From CAYOEZ01 sp964402955 (lineage in GTDB: Bacteria > Chloroflexota > DTOL01 > DAOUCN01): DNA of 29,478 bases. The notes under the pieces are model-generated. The model was not told where the DNA came from and did no database searches. It saw nothing but the letters and a program-made list of their open reading frames with translations. The translations under genes were made by a program, and so were the position numbers. Location of the stretch: assembly GCA_964402955.1 (NCBI GenBank), contig CAYOEZ010000029.1:1-29478 (forward strand), given 5' to 3'. Shown here piece by piece: positions 6,959 to 15,593 of the stretch (the stretch's first letter is position 1; each line of letters begins with the position of its first letter).

Positions 6959-7847
6959 ATATCTCCTTCGCCAATTGAGCGGCGACACTTGCATTGTTCA
7001 GAAGCAGAGCCAGGTTGGCTGTCAGGCTCTCCCCACCCGTCAACTCATTGACCCGGCGCAAAAGGAATGGCGTGATGGTTTTGCCGCGCATCCCCGCTGC
7101 TTCGATCAGTGCGTGTCCAATCGCGGTCTCCACTTTCTCACGTGGCATCTCGGCCTCGGCAGGGACGGGAACAGTGACTAGCACGCCGCTGCCAAGCCCC
7201 AGCGCCCAATGCGCCCGCACAATAGCGGCAGCATCTTCAATCGTCTCGACGCGAGCGTCCACCGCGTGTCCGCTGTTGCGCGAGAAGAAGGCGGGAAACT
7301 CGTCGCTGCGATAGCCCAGGACGGGCACCCCTGCTGTTTCCAGCCACTCCAGCGTCGCGCACAGATCAAGAATTGCCTTGGCGCCCGCACAGACGACCGC
7401 GACTGGCGTGCGCGCCAGTTCGGATAAATCGGCCGAGACATCGCTCGTGTTGCCACGATGGACGCCGCCGATGCCGCCCGTTGCAAGAACCTTGATCCCC
7501 GCCATGTGCGCCAGCAGCATCGTCGCCGAAACGGTGGTCGCGCCGTCCAGCTTCTGCGCCGCACAGATGGCGACGTCGCGCCGGCTCACTTTGGCGATTT
7601 TCTTACCCTTGGCCAGATACTCCACCTGCTCAGACGTCAGCCCGATGTGCGGGCGGCCGTTGAGGATGGCGATCGTGGCCGGCACAGCGCCCTCAGCGCG
7701 CACGGCTTCTTCCATACTGAGGGCCGTCTTGACGTTGTGCGGGTAGGGCAGGCCGTGGGCGATGACCGTTGATTCCAGGGCAACGACAGGGCGATGGGCC
7801 GCCAGCGCCTCGCGCACCTCCGGCTGAACGACGAGCATATCATTCAT
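6957..7847 (-). CDS. psuG: Pseudouridine-5'-phosphate glycosidase
   Basis: A 296-residue enzyme that cleaves the C-C bond of pseudouridine 5'-phosphate to give uracil and ribose 5-phosphate. The family signatures are VALESTVIAHGLPYPHN (catalytic-site E25), ATGGIGGVHRG (122-132), DVSADLSEL with the metal-binding Asp (D140), and VCAGAKAILD with the Schiff-base lysine (K157). Length and order of motifs match the E. coli and Thermotoga proteins. The ATG at 7847 has GGAGGT six bases upstream and overlaps the stop of the glycosyltransferase gene by one base (TGATG), implying translational coupling. The usual partner, the PfkB-type pseudouridine kinase psuK, is not adjacent; the only PfkB gene in view is about 16 kb away at 24239-25162. 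Confidence 0.93.
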   Translation of the reverse strand: MNDMLVVQPEVREALAAHRPVVALESTVIAHGLPYPHNVKTALSMEEAVRAEGAVPATIAILNGRPHIGLTSEQVEYLAKGKKIAKVSRRDVAICAAQKLDGATTVSATMLLAHMAGIKVLATGGIGGVHRGNTSDVSADLSELARTPVAVVCAGAKAILDLCATLEWLETAGVPVLGYRSDEFPAFFSRNSGHAVDARVETIEDAAAIVRAHWALGLGSGVLVTVPVPAEAEMPREKVETAIGHALIEAAGMRGKTITPFLLRRVNELTGGESLTANLALLLNNASVAAQLAKEI

Positions 7848-9733
7848 CAGCGCACCTCCACGTCTGCCACGAAATAGCGGTCGGCGGGCATCCCTTCGGC
7901 TTGCACCGCCAAAGCTTGTCCATTACGATCCAACACCTGTACCTCAACGCGGTAACGGCCGCGCGGCGTGCGCGGGTTCATGTTCACATCGTAGCCATCG
8001 CGCACGGCCTCACCCGTCTGCCAGCGCTGTGGCGGATAGACGCGCCAGACTTCCGTCGCCCTGTCCAATCGCTCTCCCCAGACCTGGCCCAGCTTGTCGG
8101 TGACGCGCAGCCGCACAGTCAGCCCATCGAGGCCGGCGCTGCCCAGGCGTTGCCAGCTCAGGCGCACATGCACCCAGCCGCTGGGCGGGTGGTAGATCTC
8201 ATCGTGAGCGACGACAGCGCGGTCCGCCTGCGCCGTCAGCAGCGCCAGCCGCCCGCCAAAGGTCGCCAGCGGCATGGAGCCGGCAGGGACGGGCGAGCGA
8301 TAGCGCACGGCAAAGGCGCGCACCTCGACGCCGCGTGGATACTGCTCGGTCAGCTCCGGATAGCGCTCGAGCAACCAGCGCCGCAGCAGCCCCGTCGGGT
8401 CAAGCTGTTCGCCGTGCGACCACACCAGCCAGACCGTCTCGTACTGCTCGATCCCCTGTAAAGCCAGAGCAATGGCCTCAGCTTTCACGGGGTCGCTGAA
8501 TGGCTGCAAGATCGGCAGCGCGCCGCGATAATAGTAGCTCAGGGGCAGGCTGGCGTAGTAGGGCATGGCCAGAATGGCATCGTTGGGGCCGGCATGCTCC
8601 GTGATATAGCGCGCCGCCGCTCGCCAGTCCTCTTTGCCCATGCTGCGATCCCAATCGTAGCGCAGGGCAAAGAGCGAGATGAAACAGAGCACACAGAGCG
8701 CCGCCGCGCCGGCGGCTGCGCGGCGCTGCCAGAGCGCTTCCACACCCAGCGCCACGGCCAGCAAGAAGGGCGCGGCCACAATGATGATATAGGGCGGGCC
8801 GAAGATGGGCAGCCGCCACACCGACAGGAGAAAGATGAGCGAGAGCGGGACGATGGTGTAGAGAACGACGATCAGTCCCTGGCTCAGATCGCGACGTATC
8901 ACCCAGATTGCGCCAATTACAGCGAGTGCTACGCCGGGCGCGGCCAGAATCTGCCAGCCCGCTGGCACCTGGCGCAGGAGCAGGATGACCGGCGCGGTCG
9001 TGATAAGCGAGAGAATCGTGGGAACGGCGCGCTCGGTGGTGATGACGCCGCTGGCATGCCAGGCCAGGGCCGCCAGGGGCGTGAAGGCAAGTCCCGCCGC
9101 GACAACGGCCAGCAATCCCTGCACAGCATTCTTGCGCTGCCGCCGCAACGATAGAATCACGGCCAGGCCATGGAAAGGTACGACCAGGACGCCAATGATC
9201 GATGTATAGATGCCGCCAACCGCCGCCAGCAGATAGCAGAGCCACCACCTGACGCGCCCGCTTGCCAGGCCGCGCAGGAGGAAAAACGTGCTGGCGACGC
9301 TGAGCGTACCGAGCAGCGCGTACATGCGCACTTCCTGGCTGTACCAGATCAGGTAGGGGTTGACGGCCGCCAGCAGCGCGGCCAGCAAGCCGGCGCGCAT
9401 GCCCGCCAGCTCCTTCGCCAACAGATACATGAAGACGACAAGCAGAAATCCCAGCGCCGCCACGTGCCCGCGCAGCGACGCCTCACCGTCGCCGAAGATG
9501 CGTATCCAACCATGCAGCGCCAGATAGGAGAGCGGCGGGTGAGCATCCTCGGTCATGTTGGTCGTGTACGCCAGGATGTCGCCCGTCGACATGCGCGCCC
9601 ACTTGATCGACACACTCTCATCCAGCCACAGGCTGTGATAGGTCAGGCCAAACAGGCGCAGCGCCAAAGCCAGGAACAGGATGGCGAGAAGGAGAGAGCG
9701 AGGGCGCGCAAAACAAGCTGTGAAGCGTTTCAT
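7847..9733 (-). CDS. GT-C fold glycosyltransferase (ArnT/PMT/GT39-like membrane protein)
   Basis: A protein of about 628 residues with an N-terminal membrane domain of roughly ten or more helices (to about residue 400) and a C-terminal soluble, beta-rich domain. GT-C enzymes move a sugar from a lipid-linked donor to an acceptor outside the membrane. The hallmark first-loop acidic pair is in LWLDES (D38, E39), followed by the HPPLSY motif (from H65) that typifies the ArnT/PMT_2 group. The start at 9733 (ATG, modest GGGGA site) was preferred over an in-frame TTG at 9763 because the hydrophobic N-terminus begins there. It follows the glycosidase-like gene by 33 bp and overlaps psuG by one base. 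Acceptor and donor are unknown. Confidence 0.85.
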   Translation of the reverse strand: MKRFTACFARPRSLLLAILFLALALRLFGLTYHSLWLDESVSIKWARMSTGDILAYTTNMTEDAHPPLSYLALHGWIRIFGDGEASLRGHVAALGFLLVVFMYLLAKELAGMRAGLLAALLAAVNPYLIWYSQEVRMYALLGTLSVASTFFLLRGLASGRVRWWLCYLLAAVGGIYTSIIGVLVVPFHGLAVILSLRRQRKNAVQGLLAVVAAGLAFTPLAALAWHASGVITTERAVPTILSLITTAPVILLLRQVPAGWQILAAPGVALAVIGAIWVIRRDLSQGLIVVLYTIVPLSLIFLLSVWRLPIFGPPYIIIVAAPFLLAVALGVEALWQRRAAAGAAALCVLCFISLFALRYDWDRSMGKEDWRAAARYITEHAGPNDAILAMPYYASLPLSYYYRGALPILQPFSDPVKAEAIALALQGIEQYETVWLVWSHGEQLDPTGLLRRWLLERYPELTEQYPRGVEVRAFAVRYRSPVPAGSMPLATFGGRLALLTAQADRAVVAHDEIYHPPSGWVHVRLSWQRLGSAGLDGLTVRLRVTDKLGQVWGERLDRATEVWRVYPPQRWQTGEAVRDGYDVNMNPRTPRGRYRVEVQVLDRNGQALAVQAEGMPADRYFVADVEVR

Positions 9734-9766
9734 AGGTCCCCAGGCAAGAAATGGTGAAGTCAATGG

Positions 9767-12595
9767 CTAGTTGTCGCCCGGCCGCTGGCGTGGTAGAAAG
9801 ATGGCAGAGCGCCCCCTGGGCATAGCTGTGCCCGTGCTGACCAGGCGCTCCAGCCCGTCTTCCACAGCATAGGGCGTGCCGCCGACGCGGGCAACCGTGC
9901 AGCCCAACGAGCGCAGTCGCTCTTCGTCCTCGCCGCTTACGGCCTGCAAGTCGCCCACGATCAATACCTGTTGGGCGAGTTGTGCGTCTTCGAAGCGGAA
10001 GGTGACCGTGGGGGCAAAGGCGCGCATGTAGCGCCGGGCAAGGCGCAGGTTGACGTGCGTGCCCATCGTTGCCGCCGGCCCCAGCAGGAGCGCCAGCCTG
10101 ATGATTTTCTCTTCGGCCGGCAGAGGGAGAACGAGATCAACGGTGACGGACATGACGCCGTCCACAACGGCAGTCTGGCTGACCTCACCGCTCTGCAGAG
10201 TGTACGTCCCTCCGACCAGACCCATGAACTCGTAGCTGCCATCAGCGCCCGTCTTCGTCTCGCGCTTGCTTGACCCCGCCCCTTGCGGACCCAGCAGCAG
10301 GACGGCAGCGGCGGCCACGACTGTTCCCTTCTTCGAGCGAGCGCGCCCTTTGATCACGCTGCTGCGCGGGCGCACGTCGATGGCGGGCGCCTCGATAGTA
10401 TTGGAACCGTCGAGGCGCAGATTCGAGATAGTCTGGCCGGCGACGGTGATAGTATACGTTCCTGCGGCCAACAGACGGAACTCATAGACCCCCTGTTCGT
10501 TGACGGTTGTGTGCCGCTGCTCGCCGCTTTGTGAGCGCAGCATCACCTCGATGCCGGCCTGCCCGCCAAGCAGCGTGCCGCGCAGGGTGCTGGTCGGGCC
10601 AGGGAGGGCATAATCAAAGACAATGATGTTGGCGCCATCGAGTGAAATATCGCGGCCAACGCTGCCCTGGCCGGCCAGGTCGAGCGCGTATGCGCCCGGC
10701 GCAAGGTCGCGCAAGGCATAGTAGCCCTTGTCGTCAGGGCTGGCACGGCGCGTGCTGTTGTCGGGCAGGCGTAGGGTGACGGTCTTGTCCCTGGCGCTGC
10801 CACTGATTGTCCCCTCGATAACGCTGCCGCTCGCGCCGGGGGCGGGCGAGCGCTGGAAGACGAGGACGAATCCAACAGCCCGGCCAAACGGCAGACCCAG
10901 ACCAAGCACGCGATCGCAGGGCAGCCCGTCCACCCAGGCGCTATATGATCCTGTCTCGTCCGGCGGGTTATACGATGCGGAAATGGGGAACTCAGCGCTG
11001 TGCGCCGGCAGTTCGCGCTGCTCGGTTGACTTGCGACCAACTCCGTCCGGCCAGGAGAGAATGACCTCTTGCCCGGCGACAGTCCTGCCCACCTCGTCGA
11101 GAACATCGTAGTACACGGCGCTGCTCATGCCCGCCTGCTCATTGTCGAGCAGATGAGCGCTGACGAGTTTCCAGATCAGCGCGCCGGCGCTGGCCTCTGC
11201 CGGGGCGACGGTGACGCGCAAATCGGAGAGTCGCTTGTCCCAATCAAGCACTGGCGTGGCAGAAACCGGCGGGCGCAGCTCGTGGAACGCCAGTGTGTTG
11301 GTTCCGTCGAGTTGCAGCCCGGCTTTGTAGAGTCCGCCTGCCTGGAGCGTGTAGATAGCCGGAGCAAGCCCGAAGAAGCGGAACTTACCGTCGACGTCGC
11401 TGCTGGCCGCGGCGCTGTAGCCGTCGCTGCGCAGCGTCACACGCAGTCCGCCCACGCCGCGCATGGCGACCACGTCGCCCTGGATCGTGCTGTGGTGCGG
11501 GCCTTGCTTCTCGAGGCGAGACACCGATGGCAGCGCATTCAAGGCATCGACGGTGGGAAGTCGCCCGTTGAGCTGAAACTGCTGATTCCACCAGTTAGTG
11601 AACCAGGCCTGACCCTCCCAGCCGGGACTGAAGTGTCCCAACTCGTAGTTGGCAATCAGCCAGGGGCAGCACGCAAAGTAGTAGGGTGGGGCAGACGTCT
11701 GCATGTAGGAGAACATGGCGACGGTCATCTGCTGGTGCAGGCGGGCCGTGATACGGGGATAGCGGCGATCATCACGCCAGCCCATGACAACGCCGCCCTC
11801 GGTGGAGATGATTGGCAGCGAGTAGCCAAGCGCACGCACACACTGATTGTCGAGAAACTCAAAGGCGCGGAAGCAGGCGACGTCGTCCATGATCGTGTCG
11901 CCGGGGTTCTTGTCTTGCCAGCGCCAGGCGTTGATGGTGGCAACGGGAACGCTGTCCCAGGCCCAGTCGCCTTCAGCGGCGTAGTCGGCGGGCGTGAGCG
12001 GCTGGCCGCGCTGGTTAACGTCATCGTCAGGATAATCAAGAGGATGGTTGAGGTTGTAGTTGTGGATGGCGAGCCATGAGCCCGCCGCCAGTGCGTCCTT
12101 GCCGCCCTTGTCCACAATGGCCTTGATAATATCGTCCTTGCGGCCAACGCTCAGGGCGGGAACAGCGGGCAGGGCGCCGGCGTCGAGACACTTGCCCGCA
12201 TCGTAGAGCCAGTTGTCGACAACGATGTCCAGCCATTTCATGGGGCGCGAGATGCTCCACTCAACCTGTAAGTCGGGCTCGTTGTTGGTCTCGATGTAGC
12301 GTGCGCCGAGCCTGGCCAGGTTGCGGATCGTCTTCTCTTCCGTGCCGCCGATGTGGCCGGGGTTGGGCTCGAGGCGATAGAGACGGACGACAGGCATAAT
12401 GCCTTCGTCGAGGAGGCGGCCGCACAGGCGTATCGAGCTGCCGCCGCCATCGTCCAGCACCTTGAGCCAGCGGATATTCATGGCCTTCAAGCGAGCCATC
12501 CACTCATCGACTTCGGTTGGGTGATATGGCGTCGCGCTCCAGTGCAGGCCACGCCCATTGTCGCTTCCAGGCCGGGGATAGGCGCTCAATTCCAT
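9767..12595 (-). CDS. Large multidomain protein: clan-A-like glycoside hydrolase domain plus four carboxypeptidase-regulatory-like beta domains
   Basis: A protein of about 942 residues. Residues 1-350 look like a (beta/alpha)8 glycosidase: ETNNEPDLQ (E106) fits the NEP acid/base motif and IISTEGG (E266) fits the clan-A nucleophile, with Trp-rich surroundings. Four repeats of a carboxypeptidase-regulatory or Cna-B-like beta-sandwich follow at about 369-443, 590-665, 669-741 and 745-820. Each has a G.Y.F/L..L..G.Y.L core and the first three end in a LDGxNxI/L signature. The last 120 residues contain VLIVGDLQAVS and may be another binding domain. No signal peptide is visible at the ATG (12595) or the alternative TTG (12613), which is odd for such domains. 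It is first in the five-gene minus-strand cluster. The catalytic assignment is by motif only. Confidence 0.75.
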   Translation of the reverse strand: MELSAYPRPGSDNGRGLHWSATPYHPTEVDEWMARLKAMNIRWLKVLDDGGGSSIRLCGRLLDEGIMPVVRLYRLEPNPGHIGGTEEKTIRNLARLGARYIETNNEPDLQVEWSISRPMKWLDIVVDNWLYDAGKCLDAGALPAVPALSVGRKDDIIKAIVDKGGKDALAAGSWLAIHNYNLNHPLDYPDDDVNQRGQPLTPADYAAEGDWAWDSVPVATINAWRWQDKNPGDTIMDDVACFRAFEFLDNQCVRALGYSLPIISTEGGVVMGWRDDRRYPRITARLHQQMTVAMFSYMQTSAPPYYFACCPWLIANYELGHFSPGWEGQAWFTNWWNQQFQLNGRLPTVDALNALPSVSRLEKQGPHHSTIQGDVVAMRGVGGLRVTLRSDGYSAAASSDVDGKFRFFGLAPAIYTLQAGGLYKAGLQLDGTNTLAFHELRPPVSATPVLDWDKRLSDLRVTVAPAEASAGALIWKLVSAHLLDNEQAGMSSAVYYDVLDEVGRTVAGQEVILSWPDGVGRKSTEQRELPAHSAEFPISASYNPPDETGSYSAWVDGLPCDRVLGLGLPFGRAVGFVLVFQRSPAPGASGSVIEGTISGSARDKTVTLRLPDNSTRRASPDDKGYYALRDLAPGAYALDLAGQGSVGRDISLDGANIIVFDYALPGPTSTLRGTLLGGQAGIEVMLRSQSGEQRHTTVNEQGVYEFRLLAAGTYTITVAGQTISNLRLDGSNTIEAPAIDVRPRSSVIKGRARSKKGTVVAAAAVLLLGPQGAGSSKRETKTGADGSYEFMGLVGGTYTLQSGEVSQTAVVDGVMSVTVDLVLPLPAEEKIIRLALLLGPAATMGTHVNLRLARRYMRAFAPTVTFRFEDAQLAQQVLIVGDLQAVSGEDEERLRSLGCTVARVGGTPYAVEDGLERLVSTGTAMPRGRSAIFLPRQRPGDN

Positions 12596-12651
12596 AGTCT
12601 TCTCAGTCGTCAATAATCAGTAGCGGTCGTCAGCACATCATCTGTAAGACG

Positions 12652-12679
12652 ATTATAGCATGTTGGCGACGAAAAGCAA
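12652..12679 (-). promoter_or_regulatory. Probable promoter of the five-gene minus-strand cluster
   Basis: On the minus strand TATAAT (+ strand 12652-12657) is preceded by TGC, giving an extended -10. A weak -35, TTGCTT (12674-12679), lies 16 bp upstream. The chosen ATG at 12595 is about 57 bp downstream. It is back-to-back with the plus-strand promoter at 12726. Confidence 0.5.
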
Positions 12680-12725
12680 ATGCCTGGCGCTCGCGATGCT
12701 GCCCTTTCTCGCCGAGACCGCAGTG

Positions 12726-12734
12726 TGTTATAAT
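12726..12734 (+). promoter_or_regulatory. Extended -10 promoter element for the Gfo/Idh/MocA gene
   Basis: TGTTATAAT gives a TGn extended -10 with a perfect TATAAT (12729-12734). No convincing -35 is present 16-18 bp upstream, which extended -10 promoters can tolerate. The gene starts 83 bp downstream. Confidence 0.5.
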
Positions 12735-12816
12735 GGGTGCAGCATCGGAGTAAGCGCCGCCGACCGGCGCGCTGGTCTCACGTCTGGGCGCTGCTGCGCC
12801 GCAGGAGGAGTGTGTG

Positions 12817-13998
12817 ATGCGTCTGGGAGTCATCGGCCACGGCCAACGGGTCAGCGGCCTCATCAACGATTGTTTCCGGGCAATCGCGCCCGATTTGAGC
12901 GTCGTCGCCATCGTCGATCCGGACGAGAAAGGGGCGCACGCACGCCTGCCGGAGGCAGATAGAGCAGCGGCGCGCTTCTACGCAGACCTGGACGACATGG
13001 TGCGGCGAGAGCATCTCGATGCACTGGTCATCGGCACCCGCTGTAACCTGCACACGCCCTACGCCATCCAGGCGGCACACTACGACCTGCCGTTGTTCCT
13101 GGAGAAGCCGGTAGCAACCAGCATGCAACAGGCGCTGGCGCTGGAAGACGCTTTCGCGAACGCGCGTTGCATGGTGATGGTCAGCTTCCCTCTTAAGCTT
13201 TCCCCACTGTGCGAGCTGGCCAGACAGCGCATTCAGGAGGGAGCGGTGGGCAACCCTCTGCATATACTCGGCGTCAACTACGTGCCGTACGGCACTGTCT
13301 ACTTCGATGCCTTCTACCGCGACTACTCGGTCACCCAGGGCCTGTTCCTGCAGAAGGCCACGCATGACTTCGACTACATGTCCTACCTGATGGGGTCTTC
13401 CATCGTGCGTGTCGCTGCCATGCAGACGCGCGGGCGCGTCTTTGGCGGCGACAAGCCTGCAGGCCTGCACTGCTCGGATTGCCCGGAACAAGGTGAATGT
13501 CTGGAAAGCCCCCAGAATCGCCGCCGCAACGGGTCCGGCGGATTCCTGAACGACCACGCCTGCACGTTTGGCATAGAGTGCGGCACACCCGCAAGCGGCA
13601 TGAACGAAGACTCGTCGAGCGCTCTGCTTGAATTCGCATCGGGAGCGCACGGCGCCTACACGCAGGTCTTCTACACGCGGCGCGATGCGGCAACGCGCGG
13701 AGCGACGGTGAGCGGCTATCACGGAACACTGAGCTTCGACTGGTATCGCAACGAGATGCGCTACGTGCGCCACCACCGGCCTTTTTCCGACCTGACCAGC
13801 GCCGGCGAAGGCGCCAGTCATTTCGGGGGCGACATTGAGCTGGCGCGCGACTTCGTCAAGATGGTACGCAACCATCGCCAGCCACGCGTCACCATGCAAG
13901 ACGGCATCCAGAGTGTCTACGCCTGCCTGGCCGCCAAGGAGTCGGCGGAAACAGGGCGCATGATTAGCGTACGTCAGGTAGGGCAGGCAGCAGCATAG
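12817..13998 (+). CDS. Gfo/Idh/MocA family sugar dehydrogenase/oxidoreductase
   Basis: A 393-residue NAD(P)-dependent oxidoreductase. The N-terminal Rossmann domain begins LGVIGHGQR, the family signature EKPVA is at 96-100, and a C-terminal alpha/beta domain carries THDFDY (from T182), the usual HxxD active-site region, after K180. Members oxidise or epimerise sugars, inositols or related polyols. A cysteine cluster interrupts the C-terminal domain: CSDC (C219, C222), C228, then C249 and C255, a pattern suited to metal binding and seen, from memory, in some Gfo/Idh relatives. The ATG at 12817 has AGGAGGAG about six bases upstream; the GTG at 12814 is too close to it. It is transcribed divergently from the glycosidase cluster. 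The substrate is unknown. Confidence 0.88.
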   Translation: MRLGVIGHGQRVSGLINDCFRAIAPDLSVVAIVDPDEKGAHARLPEADRAAARFYADLDDMVRREHLDALVIGTRCNLHTPYAIQAAHYDLPLFLEKPVATSMQQALALEDAFANARCMVMVSFPLKLSPLCELARQRIQEGAVGNPLHILGVNYVPYGTVYFDAFYRDYSVTQGLFLQKATHDFDYMSYLMGSSIVRVAAMQTRGRVFGGDKPAGLHCSDCPEQGECLESPQNRRRNGSGGFLNDHACTFGIECGTPASGMNEDSSSALLEFASGAHGAYTQVFYTRRDAATRGATVSGYHGTLSFDWYRNEMRYVRHHRPFSDLTSAGEGASHFGGDIELARDFVKMVRNHRQPRVTMQDGIQSVYACLAAKESAETGRMISVRQVGQAAA

Positions 13999-14089
13999 CA
14001 AGGCAAGCATCACTCAGTAACGGAGGATCAACAGCAGGGGACCTGACCATCCGTCACAACCTGTTTTTCGAGACCCTGGAGGGCACTCG

Positions 14090-14596
14090 ATGGAGACCGA
14101 CCCGCGCAAGACCAGCACTCCGCCATCCGATGACGAGAGCGCCGTCCGCTCGCTGTATAAGCAGATGTTGAACTCCTGGAACAGACAGGATGCCGCTGGA
14201 TTCGCGGCACTGTGCGAACCTGATGGCCGCCTGGTCGGGTTCGATGGCAGCCAGCACGATGGCAGGGTGCAGATCGAGTCGAATCTTGGGCAGATTCTTT
14301 CCGGACACCCCACCGCCGCCTACGTCGCCAAAGTCAGAGAGGTGACTTTTCTGGCGCCACACGTCGCTGTCCTGCGTGCGGTCGCCGCTATGGTTCCACC
14401 CGGACAATCCGACATCAATCCCGCGCTCAACGCTGTGCAAACGCTCGTTGCCACCAGACATCGAGGACAGTGGCACACCTTTCTCTTCCAAAACACCCCG
14501 GCCACGTTCCACGGCAGGCCGGAACTCAGCAAACAACTGACAGAAGAGCTACGTGAGGTTCTGCGCTCTGCCCCATCCGGGCAGATCACCAAATAG
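14090..14596 (+). CDS. SgcJ/EcaC-type SnoaL-like (NTF2 fold) protein
   Basis: A 168-residue protein matching the SgcJ/EcaC family. It has an early DDESAVRSLYKQMLNSWNRQDAAGFAAL helix region, then DGRLVGFDGSQHDGRVQIES, a V.FLAPHVAVLRAVAAMV strand pair, and a RGQWHTFLFQNTPA C-terminal strand. The fold is the NTF2-like cone used by SnoaL, ketosteroid isomerase and similar proteins. Many members are annotated as oxidoreductases without biochemical proof, so no reaction is assigned. The ATG at 14090 has GGAGGG about seven bases upstream. It lies 91 bp after the dehydrogenase on the same strand and may be co-transcribed. No signal peptide or membrane segment is present. Confidence 0.8.
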   Translation: METDPRKTSTPPSDDESAVRSLYKQMLNSWNRQDAAGFAALCEPDGRLVGFDGSQHDGRVQIESNLGQILSGHPTAAYVAKVREVTFLAPHVAVLRAVAAMVPPGQSDINPALNAVQTLVATRHRGQWHTFLFQNTPATFHGRPELSKQLTEELREVLRSAPSGQITK

Positions 14597-14758
14597 CCAT
14601 CATAACCAATGCTGAGCACGGTTGCCAATGACCGTGGTCAGCGCTGCGGCGCACGCAGCCAGCGCATAGGGCAGCGCAAGGATGGGGGAATGCATGGGTA
14701 TCTGGGCGATCAGCATTTTCAACGCGGCGCCGACGAGCGATCCACCGGCGATGGCCGG

Positions 14759-15430
14759 ATGAGCGCTATCTGCAAACCGATGAGCCAGACACACCAACAC
14801 TTGTCTCTCGACAGCGACAACCTCGCGCTGGGAGTAGCTTTTCTTGCCAGCGTCGACCCCGATCTGGCGCGCCTCAGCGCCGAACTCGGCCTGCCGCCTC
14901 TGTGGGCGCGCCAGCCCGGCTTTCCGACACTGGTACACATCATACTTGAGCAGCAAGTCTCACTGGCCTCGGCGAAGGCGGCGTTCACCAGACTGCAGGA
15001 AGCCACCAAGGTGGTCGCGCCTGGCACATTTCTCAAGCTCAATGACGGTGAGCTCAAGATCATCGGCTTTAGCAGGCAGAAGGCATCGTATTGCCGGGCG
15101 TTGGCACTCGCAGTACTATGCGGCGAGCTTGACATCGCCGGGCTAGAGTCACTAGATGATGCAGCGGCTCGGGCGACGCTCACCGCGATACGAGGCATCG
15201 GATCGTGGACGGCGAACATCTACCTGCTCATGGCCCTGTTGCGACCCGACATCTGGCCGTCCGGCGACCTGGCTCTGGCGACGGCGATCCAGGAGATCAA
15301 GCAGCTTTCGGCGCGGCCCAATACGGCGGAGATGGATCGCATCGCCGCGCCCTGGCAACCGTGGCGCGCCGTCGCAGCCCGGCTGCTCTGGCGCCACTAC
15401 CTCAGCACGCGTAAGAACGGCAGAATCTGA
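14759..15430 (+). CDS. DNA-3-methyladenine glycosylase II-like (AlkA / HhH-GPD family)
   Basis: About 223 residues of the helix-hairpin-helix GPD superfamily, which excises alkylated bases from DNA. Visible signs are PPLWARQPGFPTLVHIILEQQVSLASA near the N-terminus, the hairpin LTAIRGIGSWTANIYLLMAL, and the catalytic-aspartate segment DIWPSGDLALATAI in the expected position. The start is uncertain: ATG 14759 and ATG 14780 both fit homologous N-termini and neither has a good ribosome site. The frame stays open to 14609, but those codons look non-coding. There is no FeS cysteine cluster, so it is AlkA-like rather than Nth/MutY-like. Neighbours suggest no functional link; it is probably a stand-alone repair gene. 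Confidence 0.85.
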   Translation: MSAICKPMSQTHQHLSLDSDNLALGVAFLASVDPDLARLSAELGLPPLWARQPGFPTLVHIILEQQVSLASAKAAFTRLQEATKVVAPGTFLKLNDGELKIIGFSRQKASYCRALALAVLCGELDIAGLESLDDAAARATLTAIRGIGSWTANIYLLMALLRPDIWPSGDLALATAIQEIKQLSARPNTAEMDRIAAPWQPWRAVAARLLWRHYLSTRKNGRI

Positions 15431-15542
15431 GCGCCCGACAGGGGCGTGAGCGTCGTCCTTTCCGAAGGCGGCGTCTGCCTCTGCAATCCGTGTAGTAAGG
15501 TGCTCCCTTGCACCGTCCAGGCGGCAAGACAGCCCCCATTCT

Positions 15543-15564
15543 GGCGCGGTAGAGAGACCGCGCC
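15543..15564. terminator. Small perfect hairpin between convergent genes
   Basis: GGCGCGGT (15543-15550) and ACCGCGCC (15557-15564) form an 8-bp perfect GC-rich stem with a 6-base loop. It sits between the convergent glycosylase and esterase genes. Neither strand has a following T-tract, so terminator function is only plausible. Confidence 0.35.
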
Positions 15565-15593
15565 CTGCGCGACCAACAGAGATGACGCTCAGC

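Noticed and set aside
11069..12079. 336-residue plus-strand frame opposite the multidomain glycosidase-like gene
   Set aside because: Antisense shadow; the minus strand carries the coherent domains.
12778..14013. Long minus-strand open frame (411 residues) opposite the Gfo/Idh/MocA gene
   Set aside because: It is the antisense of a well-supported gene; composition is Arg/His/Val-rich with no family motif, typical of GC-rich shadow frames.
14600..14780. Minus-strand hydrophobic stretch (PILALPYALAACAAALTTVIG) before the AlkA-like gene
   Set aside because: It resembles a membrane segment, but has no clear start or family and its frame overlaps the glycosylase gene. It may be a gene remnant, but support is too weak to annotate.
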